Positions 1 to 9,688 of a DNA stretch of 64,000 nucleotides are shown piece by piece (position 1 is the stretch's first letter; each line of letters starts with the position of its first letter). A program made the position numbers and the translations under genes. Source of the stretch: JAUZRW01 sp964549915 (GTDB taxonomy: Bacteria; Chloroflexota; Anaerolineae; Aggregatilineales; Phototrophicaceae); contig CAZJWX010000005.1 in NCBI GenBank assembly GCA_964549915.1, positions 1 through 64,000 of the forward strand. The letters run 5' to 3'. The notes beneath the pieces are model-generated. The model did not search any database, was not told the DNA's origin, and worked only from the letters and a program-made list of their open reading frames with translations.

Positions 1-18
1 TGAATCCGGGCGGGTAAC

Positions 19-46
19 TTGCTTTGTATCTTAAAAGTGTTATAGT
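19..46 (+). promoter_or_regulatory. Candidate sigma-70-type promoter for the first cluster
   Basis: TTGCTT at 19-24 and TATAGT at 41-46 are 16 bases apart and sit about 37 bases before the ATG at 83. The -10 box is close to consensus and the -35 box moderate. It would drive the amidohydrolase, FAD enzyme and lyase genes, which overlap or nearly touch. Confidence 0.45.
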
Positions 47-82
47 TACGACATTGCGGTACTTATTGTCTGGTTTTTGCTT

Positions 83-772
83 ATGACTTTCAGGCTCGAT
101 TTTCTTAGCGAACGCGACCAACAGGTGATTGAAGCGGCGGGCTATCGCACACGCGGTGCGTCGACTTTCGCCAGCCGTCGCCAGGGACAAGCCCCTGCCC
201 TGCTCCTCATCGACATGCAGCAGCTCTTCGTCGGCGAAGATGTGCCGATTCTGCAAGCAATCCAGACCGCGCCGACCATGATCGGGGAAGCGGGCTGGCG
301 TGCCATCGAGGCCATGCGCCCCCTGGTGTGTTTCTTCCGCCAGCAAAAAATGCCGCTCTTCTACGCGACCATGCAACCGCACAATCGCCCCGCAGATGAT
401 CCGCTCCTGGAAATCGTCGAACCCTTACAGCCACAGCCGGGGGAACCCATCATCCGCAAGCGTCACTCGAGCGCATTTTTCCAGACGACGCTCGCGCAAG
501 ACCTGCGCGAACGCGACTGCGACAGCGTGATCCTCTGCGGCAATTCCACCAGCGGCTGCATCCGCGCTGCGGCAGTCGATGCCGTACAGCACGGCTTCGG
601 CGTGATGGTTCCCGCTGATTGCGTCTTTGACCGCATCGAAGCTTCGCACAGGGTTGGTCTGCTCGATTTATGGATGAAGACCGCGACGGTGCGTTCCAGC
701 GCGGAAATCCTGCAACGTCTCACAGCACAGATAGCACAGGCAGCACAGAAGGAAGTGCCCAATGCCAATTGA
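83..772 (+). CDS. Isochorismatase-family cysteine hydrolase
   Basis: This 229-residue protein belongs to the isochorismatase-like amidohydrolase fold, whose members hydrolyse amides such as N-carbamoylsarcosine or nicotinamide, or isochorismate. The catalytic triad is visible: Asp in LLLIDMQQLF (about residue 44), Lys in IIRKRHSSAF (about 126) and the nucleophilic Cys in CGNSTSGCIRAA (about 159). I start at the ATG at 83; a TTG two codons upstream is the only alternative, and neither has a clear ribosome binding site. The last 11 bases overlap the next gene, so the two are co-transcribed. The C-terminal tail is encoded by a CACAG-rich run (721-750). The substrate is unknown; the neighbours suggest an amide-bearing catabolite rather than isochorismate. 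Confidence 0.85.
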   Translation: MTFRLDFLSERDQQVIEAAGYRTRGASTFASRRQGQAPALLLIDMQQLFVGEDVPILQAIQTAPTMIGEAGWRAIEAMRPLVCFFRQQKMPLFYATMQPHNRPADDPLLEIVEPLQPQPGEPIIRKRHSSAFFQTTLAQDLRERDCDSVILCGNSTSGCIRAAAVDAVQHGFGVMVPADCVFDRIEASHRVGLLDLWMKTATVRSSAEILQRLTAQIAQAAQKEVPNAN

Positions 773-2162
773 ACGCGATACGGGCGAATGGTCATTTGAA
801 ACGGAGATTGTCGTCATCGGCGGCGGCGGCTGTGGATTGACAGCGGCGGTCGCGGCGGGGCAATTGGGCGCGGAAGTGCTGGTGCTGGAAAAGCAAGAGA
901 CCCCGCTGAGCAATACCCAGCGCTCCTATGGCATGATCCCGGCGGGGGGCACACGCTTGCAAAAAGCCGCCGGAGTCGAAGAGACGCCGGAAGACTACGC
1001 CCAGGACATCCTCAACAAGAATCATCACCAGGGCGACCCCGAGACGACACTGCACCTCGCCCGCACAATTGTCGATGTGGTGCACTGGCTGGTTGACGAC
1101 GTGGGAGCAGAACTGCATTTTGTCGACGATTTCCTCTATCCGGGGCATTCCCGCCACCGGATGCACGCCCCACCCAATCGTAGCGGTGCGGAACTCTACG
1201 ACGCTCTGCGTGCCAGGCTCGCCACAATGGATAACGTGGATGCCATCAAAGGGGCACCCGTCAGCACCTTGATCGCCGATGACAGAGGCGCTGTCCTGGG
1301 CGTGAAAGTCGAGCGCGGCAAGCAGGTGGAACGGGTGCGTGCGAATAAGGTCATCCTCGCCACCAATGGCTTCGGTGCCAGCGAAGAACTGGTCGAAAAG
1401 TATATTCCCGAAATGTGCGAGGCGCTTTACCTGGGTGGCGAAGGCAACACAGGGGAGGGCATCCTCTGGGGCATCGAACTGGGCGCAGCGACGGCTTACA
1501 TGGACGCCTACCAGGCGCATGGCTCGGTGGCGATACCCTACAACGTGCTGGTTACCTATGCGATGGTTGCCGAAGGTGGAATTCAGGTGAATAAGTACGG
1601 GCAGCGCTTCGGCACGGAATTGCAGGGCTACAGCGAACGCGCACTGGATGTTTTGCAGCAGCCGGATCGCGTGGCCTGGATGATTTATCCGCAGCACTTG
1701 CACGAACTGGGCCTGACCTTCGAAGAATATCGCACGGCACACGACGCCGGGGCGATCAAAGTCGCCGACACCGCGGAGGCACTCGCCGAAATCTTCGGCA
1801 TCCATGCGGCGAATTTCGCGGAGACGATCCGCCAGTACAATGCCGCCGCCGCTGGTGAAATCCGCGATCCCCTCGGGCGGGGCGTTTGCAAGCGCATTGA
1901 CCCGCCGTACTACGGCGTGAAAGTGACCGGGGCGCTCTTCCATACCCAGGGCGGTCTCGTAGTCGATGAACACGCCCGCGTCTTGAAACCCGACGGTTCG
2001 ACCGTGCCCAATCTCTACGCCGGAGGTGGCACAGCCGCCGGAGTCAGCGGACATGGTGCGGCGGGCTATCTCTCTGGCAACGGCCTGTTGACCGCCCTGG
2101 GTTACGGCTATCTCGCTGGAAAGCACGCTGCCGTCAGCATTCAGGAGGGCGCTCCCGCGTAA
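762..2162 (+). CDS. FAD-dependent oxidoreductase, fumarate reductase/ketosteroid dehydrogenase type
   Basis: A 466-residue flavoprotein of the FAD_binding_2 family, which includes fumarate reductase, urocanate reductase and 3-ketosteroid dehydrogenase. The N-terminal Rossmann motif VVIGGGGCG lies near residues 17-25 with the ribose-binding Glu in VLEK near 43. The C-terminal FAD-closing segment reads NLYAGGGTAAGVSG, followed by a Gly-rich GNGLLTALGYGYLAG helix, and HTQGGLVVD resembles the substrate-pocket loop of the family. There is no signal peptide and no haem or FMN-attachment domain, so it is a soluble single-subunit enzyme that needs a separate electron donor or acceptor. It overlaps the amidohydrolase gene by 11 bases. 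The substrate is not predictable from sequence alone. Confidence 0.85.
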   Translation: MPIERDTGEWSFETEIVVIGGGGCGLTAAVAAGQLGAEVLVLEKQETPLSNTQRSYGMIPAGGTRLQKAAGVEETPEDYAQDILNKNHHQGDPETTLHLARTIVDVVHWLVDDVGAELHFVDDFLYPGHSRHRMHAPPNRSGAELYDALRARLATMDNVDAIKGAPVSTLIADDRGAVLGVKVERGKQVERVRANKVILATNGFGASEELVEKYIPEMCEALYLGGEGNTGEGILWGIELGAATAYMDAYQAHGSVAIPYNVLVTYAMVAEGGIQVNKYGQRFGTELQGYSERALDVLQQPDRVAWMIYPQHLHELGLTFEEYRTAHDAGAIKVADTAEALAEIFGIHAANFAETIRQYNAAAAGEIRDPLGRGVCKRIDPPYYGVKVTGALFHTQGGLVVDEHARVLKPDGSTVPNLYAGGGTAAGVSGHGAAGYLSGNGLLTALGYGYLAGKHAAVSIQEGAPA

Positions 2163-2170
2163 ATGTCGCT

Positions 2171-3529
2171 ATGGATGCCCCGACCGCCCTGCACCAACTC
2201 GCGTTATTCACCGCAGATACCCGCTTTTCGGATTTGCCAGAAGCGGTGGTTGCCCGTGCCACATGGGTGCTGCGCGATACAGTCGGCGTCATCATCGGCG
2301 GATTCGCCGCGCCGGAGGTGCAGGCTCTTGCGGACTATGCGACGCAGCGCAATCCGGGCGAATCACGATTGCTGCTCACCGGAGCCAGCATTCAGCCAGA
2401 ATGGGCGGCCCTGGTCTATGGCACGGCGGGAACCACCCTCGAAATGGACGAAGGGCATTCTTACGCCTTCGGGCACGCAGCGATTCACGCGGTTGCAACA
2501 GCGCTGGCCTGCGGGGATGCGTTCAATCCCACAGGCGAAGATTTGCTGACAGCCCTGGTCGTCGGCTATGAAGTTGCCGCACGGGTCGGCGTGGCCTCGA
2601 AATTGCGGCATGGGGTGCATCCCTTCGGCGCATGGGGCGTTCTGGGGGCGGCAGCCGTCGGCGCGAAGCTCAAAGGCTTCGACGCAGCGCAAACCCTGCA
2701 AGCCCTGAACATCGCCGCGTCCTACGCCATCACGCCTTCATTTGAAACGGCCTTCCAGGGTGCGAATGTGCGCAATACCTACGCCGGGATGGTCAATCAT
2801 AACGGTTTGCTGGCGGTGGATTTCAGTCAACTCGGATTCGTGGGCGAACGTGGCGGCGCAGCGACGGCCTTTGGCGCAATCCTGGGCGAACGCTTCGACC
2901 TGGATGCCGTGACCCGCGACCTGGGAACCCATTACGAGATTTTGCGCGGTTACTTCAAGCCCTATTCGGCCTGCCGCTACTCGCATGCCGCGATTGACGC
3001 CTGCCTGACACTGCGCGAGCGCATCCCGGCAGAGCAAATCGAGCGCGTGGAAATCGACACCTACGCCATCGCTGCCACGCTGGATGATCCCGCACCGACG
3101 ACGCCCCTGGGTGCACGCTTTTCGATTCCTTTCATCGCTGCTTCGGTGCTGCGCAAGGGGCACGCACTGCCAGATGCCTTCCGCGAAGAAGCGCTGACGG
3201 ATGCTGCTACGCGCGACCTGGCGCGGCGCATCGCCGTACGGGAAGACCCGGCGCTCACCGAGAAGCTGCCGGATGTGCGCAGCACGCGCGTGACCGTCTT
3301 CGGACGCGATGGAACCCAGCACAGTATGCAGGCCGACGGCAGCAAGGGCGATCCCGACCAGCCCATGAGCAAGACCGACCTGCACGAAAAATTCGACACC
3401 CTCACGGGCCATGCCCTCGCGCCGGAAGCGGCAGCACAATTGTGGAACCTACTCCGTGATCTACCGGATTTGAGCGAAGCGCGGGCGATCGTGCCGCTCA
3501 GCCGTGAGACGATTCGCCAGCAAGCATGA
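2171..3529 (+). CDS. MmgE/PrpD family protein
   Basis: 452 residues, the usual length for the MmgE/PrpD family, which includes 2-methylcitrate dehydratase, cis-aconitate decarboxylase and iminodisuccinate epimerase. Family landmarks are the first-domain segment GHAAIHAVATALACGDAF, the glycine-rich HPFGAWGVLGAAAVGAKLKG and the hinge motif KPYSACRYSHAAID. It begins 8 bases after the FAD enzyme stop, so it is part of the same unit. No propionate-pathway partners (prpB or prpC) are present, so methylcitrate dehydration is not supported. A lyase or epimerase acting on a small dicarboxylic acid fits the family and the neighbouring importer; the exact reaction is inference. Confidence 0.85.
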   Translation: MDAPTALHQLALFTADTRFSDLPEAVVARATWVLRDTVGVIIGGFAAPEVQALADYATQRNPGESRLLLTGASIQPEWAALVYGTAGTTLEMDEGHSYAFGHAAIHAVATALACGDAFNPTGEDLLTALVVGYEVAARVGVASKLRHGVHPFGAWGVLGAAAVGAKLKGFDAAQTLQALNIAASYAITPSFETAFQGANVRNTYAGMVNHNGLLAVDFSQLGFVGERGGAATAFGAILGERFDLDAVTRDLGTHYEILRGYFKPYSACRYSHAAIDACLTLRERIPAEQIERVEIDTYAIAATLDDPAPTTPLGARFSIPFIAASVLRKGHALPDAFREEALTDAATRDLARRIAVREDPALTEKLPDVRSTRVTVFGRDGTQHSMQADGSKGDPDQPMSKTDLHEKFDTLTGHALAPEAAAQLWNLLRDLPDLSEARAIVPLSRETIRQQA

Positions 3530-3614
3530 AGGAGGGAATGCTATCGAGGCAAAAGACACTCACACCATACGCTTTTTATTACAAGGGCTTATTCAAAAAA
3601 GAGGAGCTATGCGC

Positions 3615-4841
3615 ATGAAAAAATTGTCTTCGCACATCATGATCGCTGTTTTGTTGGTGCTGGCGCTGGGCGCGAGCATCGTTTCCGCGCAGGACGACGC
3701 CGTTGTGGTCAAGATCGGCGGCATTCACCCGCTCACGGGCAGCCTCGCCAATGACGGCATCGGCATGGATAACGCCATCCAGATGGCTGTTGATGAAATC
3801 AACGAATCCGGCATGTTGGAAGGCTACGTGCTGGAATACGTCAGCGCCGATTCGACCGGGGCTGCCGATGTGGGGCAGACCGAAGCTGAGCGCTTGGTCG
3901 CCGAAGAAGAAGTTTCCGTGCTGCTGGGTACCTTCCAGTCCGCCGTGACCGCCAACGTAGCCAGCGTGTCCGCCCGTGAAGGGGTTCCGCTGCTGGTGAC
4001 CGTCGCCGCTGCCACCGACATCACCGAGCGAGGTCGCAGTGAAGACGGCACGCAATGGACGTTCCGCATCCAGCCCAATGCCGAAGTGATGGGCACCTAC
4101 GCCGCCCGCTACGTGACGGAAATGGCTGAAACGTATGAATTCACGCTGGAAAACGTGGCCTACATGCACGAAGGTGTGACCGATTACGGTGCCAGCGTCT
4201 ACGAAGCCTTTGAGGCGGAGGCCGAAAACGTCGGACTCAGCATCGTTGAGACCATCCCCTACGAATTCGGCACCGACTACACGACGGATGTGACTCTGGT
4301 CGGCGCTACCGCCCCGGATGCGGTGATGGTGACGGGGTACTATGGAGATGGCCTGACCATCGCGCAGAACATGGAAGCCGTTGCGCTGGATGTGCCGTTC
4401 GTGATGGGCGTGGCGCAGGGTACCTATGACCAGGATCTGTTCGTGGAAGATGCGGGTGAACTGGCAGAATGCTTCTTCAACAGCAACTATCGCTGGGATG
4501 CGCTCAATGAAGATGCGCTGGCTGTGCGCGAACGCTACATGGAAAGCTTCGAGGAACCGATGACCGCCGCCGATGTCCTGGCATGGCAGACGGTTTACAT
4601 TGCGGCAGATGCCATCCAGCGTGCTGATTCCGCTGATCCGGCGGACATCCGCGATGCCCTGGAAGCCACCGAATATGCCGATCACATCCTGCCCTATGAC
4701 GGCCCGATCACCTTCGAAGAAGGCGAAGCACCGAACGCCGTTCCGGTTGTGATGCAGGTGCAGGATGGCGTCGTGACGCAGGTCTGGCCGGAAGAAATCG
4801 CCGAAGCCGAACCGCGCTTCTGCACGAGCTGGGGCAGCTAA
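3615..4841 (+). CDS. ABC transporter substrate-binding protein, Liv (branched-chain) type
   Basis: A secreted solute receptor of about 408 residues, type I periplasmic-binding fold (Peripla_BP_6). The N-terminus is a typical signal peptide: two Lys, a hydrophobic stretch, then cleavage near VSAQ. The first strand of the mature protein, KIGGIHPLTGSLAN, is the family signature. I start at the ATG at 3615 because GAGGAG at 3601-3606 is then 8 bases away; the in-frame ATG at 3609 would be only 2 bases from it. The acidic mature domain and lack of a lipobox Cys fit a soluble receptor. It is separated by a terminator-like hairpin from the permease genes, which could give the receptor higher expression. 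The ligand could be an amino acid, amide or aromatic acid. Confidence 0.88.
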   Translation: MKKLSSHIMIAVLLVLALGASIVSAQDDAVVVKIGGIHPLTGSLANDGIGMDNAIQMAVDEINESGMLEGYVLEYVSADSTGAADVGQTEAERLVAEEEVSVLLGTFQSAVTANVASVSAREGVPLLVTVAAATDITERGRSEDGTQWTFRIQPNAEVMGTYAARYVTEMAETYEFTLENVAYMHEGVTDYGASVYEAFEAEAENVGLSIVETIPYEFGTDYTTDVTLVGATAPDAVMVTGYYGDGLTIAQNMEAVALDVPFVMGVAQGTYDQDLFVEDAGELAECFFNSNYRWDALNEDALAVRERYMESFEEPMTAADVLAWQTVYIAADAIQRADSADPADIRDALEATEYADHILPYDGPITFEEGEAPNAVPVVMQVQDGVVTQVWPEEIAEAEPRFCTSWGS

Positions 4842-4862
4842 ACGCGCCGCAGCATGATCGTT

Positions 4863-4886
4863 GGGGGGATCCGCCGGATCGCCCCC
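4863..4886 (+). terminator. Hairpin after the substrate-binding protein gene
   Basis: GGGGG-GATCC, loop GCC, GGATC-(G)-CCCCC forms a ten-pair stem with one bulged G, starting about 20 bases after the stop and followed by the T-rich TGTTCTTCTCT. It is a probable rho-independent terminator or attenuator that partly uncouples the receptor from the permeases. Confidence 0.6.
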
Positions 4887-4968
4887 TGTTCTTCTCTCGT
4901 GGCGGTTGCTTCGGGTCATGCGAGGTGCCGGACGGACTCGTCAGCGTGGCTGCTGGAACAATCCGCAA

Positions 4969-5082
4969 TTTGGGATAAATTTGGGAAAACGCGCCTGCGA
5001 GAATCCCACACCGAACTGAAATTGCCGGGATGGTGCGTGCAATATGCACAAAGCAGGGCGTGTTTTTGGGATAAATTTGGGA
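4969..5082 (+). repeat. Two copies of an 18-base direct repeat (possible operator)
   Basis: TTTGGGATAAATTTGGGA occurs at 4969-4986 and 5065-5082, 96 bases apart and exact. Each copy is itself two TTTGGGA half-sites separated by TAAA. The spacing and position upstream of the importer genes would fit a regulator site, but no regulator gene is adjacent. Confidence 0.6.
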
Positions 5083-5262
5083 TATATCGGGAACGCTGTA
5101 GCGGAAGCAGCAGTGCCCTTACCGGGGTTACGGTACGGCGTTTGATCAAGTCATGAGAGGCTGCAAACGGCGGCGCGAACCCGCAAACACATGCATAGCA
5201 GCTTCAACCATAGACGCAGACAGCGATATGATCTATTGAACGATCTTTTTGGAGCAACATCG

Positions 5263-6336
5263 GTGAGTTGGAAACGTTATCGCGGCTGGTTGATCGGTGG
5301 CCTGGTCGTCCTCGGCCTGCTGATCATCTTGATATATAACCAGGTGGATTGGCGTGCGTGCCTGGAACCGGAGGCCGAAGCCCCCTTTTTGCAGTGCGTC
5401 GTCAGCAATACCGCCAGTTGGTATGATCGCTACGGCGTCGTTGCGCGGCAGGCTGCGGTCAGCGGCTTGTTGATTGGCGGCGTCTACGGGCTGGTGGCGC
5501 TGGGGCTGACCATCATCTTCGGCGTGCTGGAAATCATCAACTTCGCGCATGGGGCGCTGATGGGACTCGGCCTCTATGTGACCTTCTTGATGTACGAATT
5601 CGTGGGCATTGATCCCTACCTGGGGTTGTTGATCACCGTGCCGCTGCTATTCGTAGTGGGGCTGGTGACGTACCGCGTCGTCATCCACCCGGCGCGAGAC
5701 GCCCCGCACCACAATCAGCTTCTGCTCACCCTGGGGCTGACTCTGCTGATCGAAAACGCGCTGCTGGTGGCTTTCACCGCGACCCCGCGCACGATCCGGC
5801 TGCCTTATGGACGTGGCGAGACCAGCATCCTGGGGCTGTTCGAGGTGGATTTCCCGCTGCGTCCCCTGGGAACAACGGTGCAGTTCCCGCAATTGATGGC
5901 CTTCATCGGCGCGCTGGTGGTGACGGGCATCCTCTATTACATCTTGCAACGCACCGACCTGGGGCGAGCCATCCGCGCCACCTCGCAAGACCGCGAAGGG
6001 GCAGCAATCGTAGGCATCAACACGGCCTGGATTAACATGGTGACCTTCGGCATCGGCACGGCCTGCGTGGGTGCAGCGGCAGCGCTGGTGCTGCCCTTCT
6101 ACCGCGCTGAACCGACTGCTGGCAACATCTTCAACATCACCGCCTTCGTGATCGTGGTGCTGGGTGGGATGGGTAATGCCGTCGGAGCGCTGCTGGGCGG
6201 CCTGATCATCGGCCTCACGCAGGAATTGAGCTTGATCTTCTTCCCCGGTGCGTCCAAGCTGCTGGGTGTCTTCGTCATCTTCATCTTGATCTTGCTCTTC
6301 CGTCCGCAAGGCCTGCTGGGGAGGGCGGTGCGATGA
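5263..6336 (+). CDS. Branched-chain-type ABC transporter permease, LivH-like
   Basis: A polytopic inner-membrane permease. The LivH core starts near residue 60 with GLLIGGVYGLVALGLTIIFG and the family motif NFAHGALMGLG. I choose the GTG at 5263 because GGAG at 5251-5254 is 8 bases upstream; the longer ATG start at 5191 has none. Even so the protein (about 357 residues) is longer than a typical LivH: it has an extra N-terminal membrane helix (residues 10-25) and an outward loop of about 40 residues with two Cys (near 33 and 45) that could form a disulfide. The 3' end overlaps the LivM-like gene by 4 bases. Confidence 0.88.
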   Translation: MSWKRYRGWLIGGLVVLGLLIILIYNQVDWRACLEPEAEAPFLQCVVSNTASWYDRYGVVARQAAVSGLLIGGVYGLVALGLTIIFGVLEIINFAHGALMGLGLYVTFLMYEFVGIDPYLGLLITVPLLFVVGLVTYRVVIHPARDAPHHNQLLLTLGLTLLIENALLVAFTATPRTIRLPYGRGETSILGLFEVDFPLRPLGTTVQFPQLMAFIGALVVTGILYYILQRTDLGRAIRATSQDREGAAIVGINTAWINMVTFGIGTACVGAAAALVLPFYRAEPTAGNIFNITAFVIVVLGGMGNAVGALLGGLIIGLTQELSLIFFPGASKLLGVFVIFILILLFRPQGLLGRAVR

Positions 6337-7385
6337 AATACTTCCGCACGATTCCCCGCGATTACCTGATTCTGGCGATCATCGCGGCGCTGCTGGCGCT
6401 CTTGCCGATCTTCACCAATGCCTTTCAGCTTGCGGTGTTGATTACGCTGCTGTACTGGGCGTATCTGGGCACGGCCTGGAATATCATGGGCGGCTACGCG
6501 GGGGCTTTTTCCTTCGGGCATGCTTCATTCTTCGGCATCGGTGCCTACACTTCGACTGTGCTGCTGGTCAATTATGAGATCACGCCCTGGATCGGCATGG
6601 CAGTTGGCGCGTTGTTCGCCGCGATCTTCGGGGCCTTCATGGGCTTTTTGACCTTCCGCTTCGGCGTAAAGGGGCATTTCTTCGCCCTGGCGACCTTCGC
6701 CTTCGCCGAGATGCTGCGCTTGATCGCCCAGGATTGGGATTTCATCGGCAAGTCCATCGGCATCAGCCTGCCCATCATCGGCGGTGATTCGTGGCAACTG
6801 CTGATCTTTGAGCAATCGCCGGTGAATTACTACTGGCTCATCCTGGGCATGCTGGTCGTGGCGACGATCATCAGCATCTGGATTTATCACAGCAAGCTGG
6901 GCTACTACCTGCAAGCCATCCGCGAAGATGAGGATGCGGCGGCGGCACTGGGCGTGAATGTGCTGCGCTACAAAGTCACTGCCGTTGCCATCAGCGCGGC
7001 GATCACCGCCGTCGGCGGCTCGTTCTTCGCCCAGCGCTTCACCTTCATCGACCCCTCCCTGGTCTTCGGTGTGGCGGTCTCCATCGACATCTTGCTACGC
7101 CCGATCTTCGGCGGCTCGGGCACAATCTGGGGGCCGCTGGTGGGTGCGATTGTGCTCACGCCGCTGGAAGAAGCGTCCAAGGCTTTCGTGCGCCAGCCGC
7201 CGGAATTTCTCAGCTTCATTGAGGGACGCACGGGCGTGGATGTCATGCTATTCGGCCTGATCGTGATCCTGGTGGTGATCTTCATGCCAGATGGCCTGGT
7301 TGGCACGTTCCCCACCTGGGTGGAGCGCATCCGCAACCGCATCCGGGGAACGGGCAACCGCAGCATACAGGAGGAAGCCGTATGA
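6333..7385 (+). CDS. Branched-chain-type ABC transporter permease, LivM-like
   Basis: A 350-residue membrane protein, second permease half of the importer. The family motif region NIMGGYAGAFSFGHASFFG near residue 50 corresponds to the conserved Gly/Ser-rich LivM helix. The EAA-like cytoplasmic loop that contacts the ATPases includes AIREDEDAAAALGVN near residues 192-206. About eight to ten hydrophobic segments are visible. ATGA overlaps with both neighbours indicate strict co-translation with the LivH- and LivG-like genes. Confidence 0.9.
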   Translation: MKYFRTIPRDYLILAIIAALLALLPIFTNAFQLAVLITLLYWAYLGTAWNIMGGYAGAFSFGHASFFGIGAYTSTVLLVNYEITPWIGMAVGALFAAIFGAFMGFLTFRFGVKGHFFALATFAFAEMLRLIAQDWDFIGKSIGISLPIIGGDSWQLLIFEQSPVNYYWLILGMLVVATIISIWIYHSKLGYYLQAIREDEDAAAALGVNVLRYKVTAVAISAAITAVGGSFFAQRFTFIDPSLVFGVAVSIDILLRPIFGGSGTIWGPLVGAIVLTPLEEASKAFVRQPPEFLSFIEGRTGVDVMLFGLIVILVVIFMPDGLVGTFPTWVERIRNRIRGTGNRSIQEEAV

Positions 7386-8102
7386 GTATCCTGACGATTG
7401 ATCACGTCACCAAGCGCTTCGGCGGGCTGGTGGCAGTGGATGATGTCTCCTTCACCCTGGAAGAGGGCGAAGTGCTGGGGTTAATTGGCCCGAACGGCGC
7501 TGGTAAGACCACGCTCTTCAATTCAATCAGCGGATCGCACATCCCGGAGGAGGGCGATATCCGCTTCAACGGGGAGAGCGTCAAAGGGCTGCCGCCGCAT
7601 CAGGTCTGTCAATTGGGGGTGGCGCGTACCTTCCAGATTGTGAAGCCTTTCGCTGCCTTGAATGTGGTGGATAACGTCAAAGTGGGCGCTTTCCTGCGCC
7701 ATCGCAATGCCCGCGATGCTGAGGCCAAAGCCCGCGAAATCGTTGAATTCGTCGGCCTGGGGCGGGATGCACGCCGTCCTGCGAAGAACCTGACCACCGC
7801 CGGACGCAAGCGGCTGGAACTGGCACGGGCGCTGGCGACGGAACCCCGGCTGATGCTGCTGGATGAGGCCATGGCCGGGCTGACACCGACGGAGAGCCGC
7901 AAAATCGTCGAAGTCATCCGGCAGATCAAAGAACAGTACGACCTGACGCTGCTGGTGATCGAGCATGTGATGCAGGCCATCATGTCGCTCTCGGATCGCA
8001 TCGCGGTGCTGCATCACGGGCAGTTGATCGCCATCGACAAACCACAGGTGATCGCCTCGGACGATGCGGTGATCGAAGCCTATCTGGGGAAGGAGTTCGA
8101 AT

Positions 8103-8116
<14 letters not shown>
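7382..8116 (+). CDS. ABC transporter ATP-binding protein, LivG-like
   Basis: A 244-residue cytoplasmic ATPase. Walker A GPNGAGKT is at residues 36-43, Walker B RLMLLDE at 156-162 with the catalytic Glu at 162, and the switch His at 195. The C-terminal extension typical of LivG, ending in an acidic EAYLGKEFEFAEH, is present. One oddity is the signature loop at 137-143: it reads LTTAGRK where ABC proteins normally have LSGGQ (LivG often varies here too). The partner LivF-like ATPase keeps LSGGEQ, so the dimer would have one normal and one degenerate ATP site. It overlaps the previous gene by 4 bases and the next by 14. Confidence 0.9.
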
Positions 8117-8807
<691 letters not shown>

Positions 8808-8910
8808 AGTTCGAACCAGCCTTCCAGCTTGTCAGCGCCGGAGCCAATCTCCTCCTATCCCTACGTCACAGGGAGGGGATACTAACCAGGCGAGAAAGAG
8901 AAAAAACAGC

Positions 8911-9549
8911 ATGCCGACCTTCCACACTGCCGATCTGACCAAGAAGCAGTCCTATAAGCTGATGACCGGGGCGATTGTGCCACGCCCGATTGCCTGGGTG
9001 AGCACGGTGGATGCGACTGGCAACCACAACCTCGCCCCATTCAGCTTCTTCAACGGCATCGCCGTCATGCCGCCGACCCTGGGCTTCACCGTCGCCTATT
9101 CCGACGACGCACGCGGAGCAAAAGATACCTACCAGAACTTGATAGCCAACCGCGAATGTGTCGTCAATATGGTCACAGAAGCGACGGCCTACGCCATGAA
9201 CGAGAGCGCGAAGGACTTCCCGCCCGATGTGGATGAATTTCAGGAGACCGGGCTGACCCCGGTGCCGTCCGTGCATGTCAGGCCGATGCGCGTGGGCGAG
9301 AGTCCCATCCAGTTCGAGTGCACGCTGCATCAGGTGGTACGCATCGAGAACGACATCGCACGCAGCGACCTGATGCTCTGCCGCATCCACGTCATTCATG
9401 TCGATGAGACCGTCTACGAGGAGGATTATCGCATTGACCAGGATGCCTACCAGGTGATCGGGCGCATGGGAGGCACCAATTATATCCATACCCATGATCG
9501 CTTCGACATGACTCGCTACCACAAGATCGACAACACGACGGATGTCTGA
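8911..9549 (+). CDS. Flavin reductase-domain protein (FMN-binding split barrel)
   Basis: A 212-residue protein of the flavin_reduct family, which binds FMN and either supplies reduced flavin or acts as a small oxidoreductase. The conserved beginning is visible: TGAIVPRPIAWVST near residues 19-32, then NLAPFSFFNG near 39-48, the FMN-contacting loop. I start at the ATG at 8911, which gives the family's usual N-terminus; the frame upstream overlaps the LivF-like gene and is not family-like. It lies 103 bases after the transporter genes and 139 before the large reductase gene. In this cluster it could pass electrons to the flavoenzymes, but a direct catalytic role is equally possible. Confidence 0.85.
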   Translation: MPTFHTADLTKKQSYKLMTGAIVPRPIAWVSTVDATGNHNLAPFSFFNGIAVMPPTLGFTVAYSDDARGAKDTYQNLIANRECVVNMVTEATAYAMNESAKDFPPDVDEFQETGLTPVPSVHVRPMRVGESPIQFECTLHQVVRIENDIARSDLMLCRIHVIHVDETVYEEDYRIDQDAYQVIGRMGGTNYIHTHDRFDMTRYHKIDNTTDV

Positions 9550-9597
9550 TGGGCGGTTGGCTGCTGGCCTCTGGCAAAGGGGGGCGAAACGGGGGAA

Positions 9598-9620
9598 TTT
9601 GGGGAGGGGGATTCCCCAAA
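9598..9620 (+). promoter_or_regulatory. Perfect hairpin in the leader of the large flavoenzyme gene
   Basis: TTTGGGGA (9598-9605) and TCCCCAAA (9613-9620) pair perfectly around a 7-base loop, 69 bases before the next start codon. No T-run follows, so it is more like an mRNA-stabilising or processing hairpin than a terminator. Confidence 0.45.
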
Positions 9621-9688
9621 CCTGTTCAAAAGATACTGAGAGCCAATCGCTGCTAGCAGCTCGTAGCAAACAGTTAGAGGCAAACCTC

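Larger units (their letters stand above)
4842..5262 (+). other. 420-base gap between receptor and permease genes
   Basis: The gap holds a strong hairpin directly after the receptor gene and, further on, two copies of an 18-base motif (both listed separately). A frame continues upstream of the chosen permease start to an ATG at 5191, but without a ribosome binding site. I see no other gene here. Confidence 0.6.
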
